DNA of 64,000 nucleotides, taken from Azadirachta indica. Lineage: Eukaryota > Streptophyta > Magnoliopsida > Sapindales > Meliaceae. The position numbers and the translations under genes are program-made. The notes under the pieces are model-generated. The model saw only the letters and a list, made by a program, of their open reading frames with translations, was not told the DNA's origin and made no database searches. The stretch spans positions 1,695,182-1,759,181 of the forward strand of contig CM040445.1 of NCBI GenBank assembly GCA_022749755.1. The letters run 5' to 3'. Below are positions 60,918-64,000 of this stretch, one piece after another; the stretch's first letter is position 1, and every line of letters starts with the position of its first letter.

Positions 60918-63212
60918 TATACCATATATTCTTCTTTTTTTTCCCCAAATTCCTTCTTGATATCCTCAAAAGCAATTCTGCATGCAAAAGGAACATTCAG
61001 AGAGCTATCAGCAATCAATCCAATATTTCAATGACAACACAGATGCATACAGGATTAAATGTAATATTTCATGGTAAACAATGTAGTTAAACAATTTAAA
61101 ATTCTCTATGTAATTTGCTGTGATGAAGGATGAAATGATTAAATATGCAGTGTTTCAATAACTCAAGAATTGTGTGATAAACTATCCCAAGGGAATGCTC
61201 CCACATTAGATATTTTGCGGTGTAGTTTAGAATAATTTATTCAACTTAAGGTATGTTACTTTTAACTATATTTAAAGCCAGGTAGAACCATCAGGAAAGA
61301 ATTTTTCTTATAAACTTCTCATACCCAACCAAATTGGCATCTCTTTCAAGTTTGCCAGAAATCCTCAACAATTAGCCACACAAGTGCACAGCATTATCAA
61401 TTAAATTTTGATTGGAGAAAAATGCCAACCCTTATTCACATGCAATTAGCTTCCATCCAGAATTTCAAGTACTTAACAACACATGAATCCATCTAGATGA
61501 AAGAGAAAGGTCTTTAATCTTTAATGTTTAGCGATATGAAGCAATATCTACATTATAGTAATGCTCATTTGAATCCTAAGAAACTGAAAGCTGAACAACT
61601 ACTCCAGTTTACTTTGATACCTGAACCAATGCAAGTTCAGAGTCATATGCAAAAGCCAAACAACAGAAACATATTATAGCTCAGCCTATCATTTCTACTC
61701 TTAATTGAATCAGTAAGGTCTAATCGGTTATCTCTCAAGTCTCCACTGGTGAATTCGAAACCGAAAGAACAAACTTCTGCTAATGCCAATCCATTACAGG
61801 TGACAAATGCTACAAAATTCAGCCTTCTTCATTACAAATGCTAGTGGTTAACGATGCATTCAAGTAATTACTTCATCATTGTCTTTTGCAATTTGTTCGC
61901 TTGTGAAAACGTTAGGTACAGATAAACGAAAAGAAACAATTTAATCTTTATTATTTTATTCTGTAGCACAAATCACGCCCAAGAATGAAAAACCAGACCA
62001 ATCAGCATTACCAACACCAAAAAGCATCAATTTAAAAGGCGAATAATCCATAAGCCTCATCGGTTCATACAAAGAAACTTTGATCACAACAAATTTTGCC
62101 ACAAAAATAGAAATCAAAGAAGGTAAATGCATAGAGATAAATATCACACCGAGAGAAGAAAAGAGTCCAAACCTGAATTAACGTGATTTTTAGAAGAATG
62201 TACCTCACAAGTGACCAAATTCAGAGATCCGAACAAGTGCTATGCAATTGCTGCTTCTCTTTTTTTAATCGAAAATTATGTTAATTTTGGATCCCAGTCG
62301 TCGGTGATGGAAGTTAAAATGTCTTCGTCATCCAACAGAAGGCACTTAAGTTAGAAACAGTTAGGAAACTGAAACGGCAGCGTGTAATGGCTTACGACAG
62401 AGCTCTCCTCGCATTTTAAGGGTCAAAACAACGTCGTCGTATACTTGTTTGTTCAAGCGGGCTCCTTTGGTTACTGAGACGCAAAAACTTTTTAAGCGAA
62501 TTCATTTTTATTCTTAATCCTAATTAGATATTCCTTTTCGGGTGTATTTAGAATCACCATTCACCAAATCGAACACATTAACAGCTAGGCTTGTTTTGAT
62601 TGGTCAATAGTTTGAGCAACGAAAGCTGTTCCTTGGGCTGGTACAAAGCGAAGATAAATGATTAGGTACTGTAGTGTACTATGAATCAGCAAATATGCAC
62701 ATTAGCGAAGATAAATGATTAGGTAATGCAGTGTCATATAAATTAACAAATATGCAGATTTCTCATTTAAATTATGATGCCACCCTGAGCCCATTGGTAA
62801 ATGATTCCAGTAACAGCACTGAGAATGTAACAAATTTGTTACGTCCTACGAGATAGAATAAGTGAAGGATCTGTTTCAACATATTTTACATGTTTGTACC
62901 TAAAAATTATAAGATACGAGCGGATGTAAGCAAAGACAACAGAAAAATTCGTATATATTTATACTCAAACATATATAAGCGTATTCTTTCAAAAAAAAAA
63001 AAAGTTATATAAGCGTAGCACATGAAAACAACAAATATTATCGCCCAATAAAAGATGCCTAATCACATCTCGGTTACTAATTACCACGTAGCAATACAAT
63101 GAATAAGCCTGCCGCTTTCTTCCCTATATGACTAGTCATAAATGAAAGAATGACATTGTCATCATCAACCCAAAAATCGCGAGCTAAAATGGTACGGTAA
63201 AATGTTGTGCAT
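60918..63212. other. Leader intron of the lipase gene and spacer to the dynamin gene
   Basis: From 60918 to about 62230 this is probably the untranslated leader and leader intron of the minus-strand lipase-like gene. From there to 63212 lies its promoter and the 3' flank of the dynamin-related gene, with a tandem duplication at 62647-62759. The frames at 60532-60726 and 61956-62147 show no protein family. Confidence 0.5.
62647..62759. repeat. 57-bp imperfect tandem duplication
   Basis: The block starting AGCGAAGATAAATGATTAGG at 62647 is repeated at 62704, with about ten differences and small indels (both copies then read AGTGT...CAAATATGCA). Confidence 0.85.
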
Positions 63213-63963
63213 CTACTTTGACCAAGCAACCGCATCAACTTCTGCTTGTGCGCTCCTGTATAACTCCAGTCTTTTGGCGAGTGCAGTTCTTCGCTCCATG
63301 ATTGCTGGATCTTCATTCAACAAGGATGATAATCTCTTCGGCTGCAAGAAATTTTCAGAAATGGAATACATTAATCATCTAGATTCAAATGAAGAACTTC
63401 AAAATTTACTGCAAATAGATATGGTAATAGAAGATTGTTCTCACATCCATTTTTCCCAATTCAGTGAAGAAATGGTCAAGTAGGCTTTTTTTGGCCTCAC
63501 GCACTTGGCAATAAACAATGGACTTGGGAATGGAGTTCCGCAGACTAGCACAGACCATGTTGACATAAGACAAAACTGTGGTTCCTGTTCATATGTTGCA
63601 GAAAGAGAAAGCCCAAAATCAATAGGCATTATGTAGCTTTTCATCAGAAAGCCTTATAATTCAGGAGTTAGATAACTATAGCAAGAGATGGGCAAAAAGA
63701 CAAATGCCAAGTTTAGGCGTTTGTGTAAATTTACCAATTCGCCTTAGATATGCATCATTGTATCTATCAAAAATTGAATGTGTAGGATTGCCGCCCTTCT
63801 CAACATCCTGAGGAAGCTTCCGGAAGAAATCAACTGTCAGATAGCTACATTCCATATCAACAAGCTGAAGTGTGGCTTTTTTGCTCATTTCCCTCATCCT
63901 CTCCAGTGACTCAATAGCTGCATTTCCAACCTCCACTCTGAGAGCAGGATACTGCTTTAATTC
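63213..63963 (-). CDS. Dynamin-related GTPase (DRP1 type), C-terminal exons, cut by window edge
   Basis: Three last exons are visible: 63735-63963, 63445-63584 and 63213-63341, in frame to the TAG at 63213-63215; the acceptor at 63964 shows that earlier exons lie beyond the window. The peptide covers the end of the stalk and the GTPase effector domain: [70 protein letters not shown] and the ending VDAVAWSK. Plant DRP1 proteins assemble on the plasma membrane and cell plate in endocytosis and cytokinesis. The exact paralogue (DRP1A-E) cannot be fixed without the GTPase domain. No damage is visible in the part present. Confidence 0.88.
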
Positions 63964-64000
63964 CTGAAGCAAAAGGATCAGAGATACAGAGATAAATCAA

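Noticed and set aside
63202..63483. Plus-strand 93-codon frame at the right edge
   Set aside because: It is the antisense of the last exons of the dynamin-related gene, whose minus-strand reading gives clear GED motifs.

Overview
The window is nuclear DNA from a flowering plant, most likely a woody eudicot (rosid; Citrus-like is a guess from overall gene character, not proven). The reasons are spliced genes with GT-AG introns, AT-rich intergenic DNA with poly(A)/poly(T) tracts and miniature transposons, two eukaryotic tRNA loci, and protein families that occur only in plants (DCD/NRP, CBL, FTSHI1, SKIP8, PADRE/DUF4228, plant dynamin-related GTPase). I see no bacterial, viral or CRISPR-like content. 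I joined exons by hand; every complete gene model closes in frame with a stop codon.

Layout. 1-9 kb: NRP-type DCD-domain gene (+), decayed tRNA-Cys (+), acylated glutaredoxin-like/CxxC protein (-), PADRE/DUF4228 protein (+). 9-17.5 kb: PC4-type coactivator KELP (-), unknown plastid-targeted cysteine protein (-), tRNA-Gln(CUG) (-), F-box protein SKIP8 (-). 18-37 kb: mid-SUN nuclear-envelope protein (-), inactive chloroplast FtsH homologue FTSHI1 (-), and a 14-coding-exon RING+PHD protein of 1,297 aa (-). 37-42.5 kb: gene-free AT-rich DNA with degenerate tandem repeats, a TTAA-flanked inverted-repeat element (38470-39340) and a 1.2-kb near-palindromic Mutator-like element (40157-41351). 42.5-47.5 kb: tandem pair of calcineurin B-like (CBL4-type) Ca2+ sensors (+). 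47.7-49.6 kb: GDSL esterase (-). 52.8-55.2 kb: ubiquitin-like-domain PI4-kinase gamma (+). 57.3-58 kb: NDR1/HIN1-type LEA_2 membrane protein (+). 59.3-61 kb: alpha/beta-hydrolase lipase (-). 63.2 kb to the edge: the C-terminal exons of a DRP1-type dynamin-related GTPase (-), cut by the window end.

How the genes relate. They are ordinary housekeeping and signalling genes with no shared operon-like pathway. From memory, the set KELP, SKIP8, RING/PHD gene, GDSL esterase, alpha/beta-hydrolase matches consecutive Arabidopsis loci around At4g10920-At4g10955, while LEA_2, FTSHI1, SUN match At4g23930-At4g23950. The window would then be an unfractionated ancestral block whose genes were split between two Arabidopsis segments.

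Most unusual observations. The first CBL copy no longer encodes a Met-Gly myristoylation start. At its EF-hand-4 exon junction the expected splice pair breaks the frame, and only a shifted donor or acceptor restores it. The second is the long palindromic element just upstream of that gene. I found no clearly new multi-gene system.
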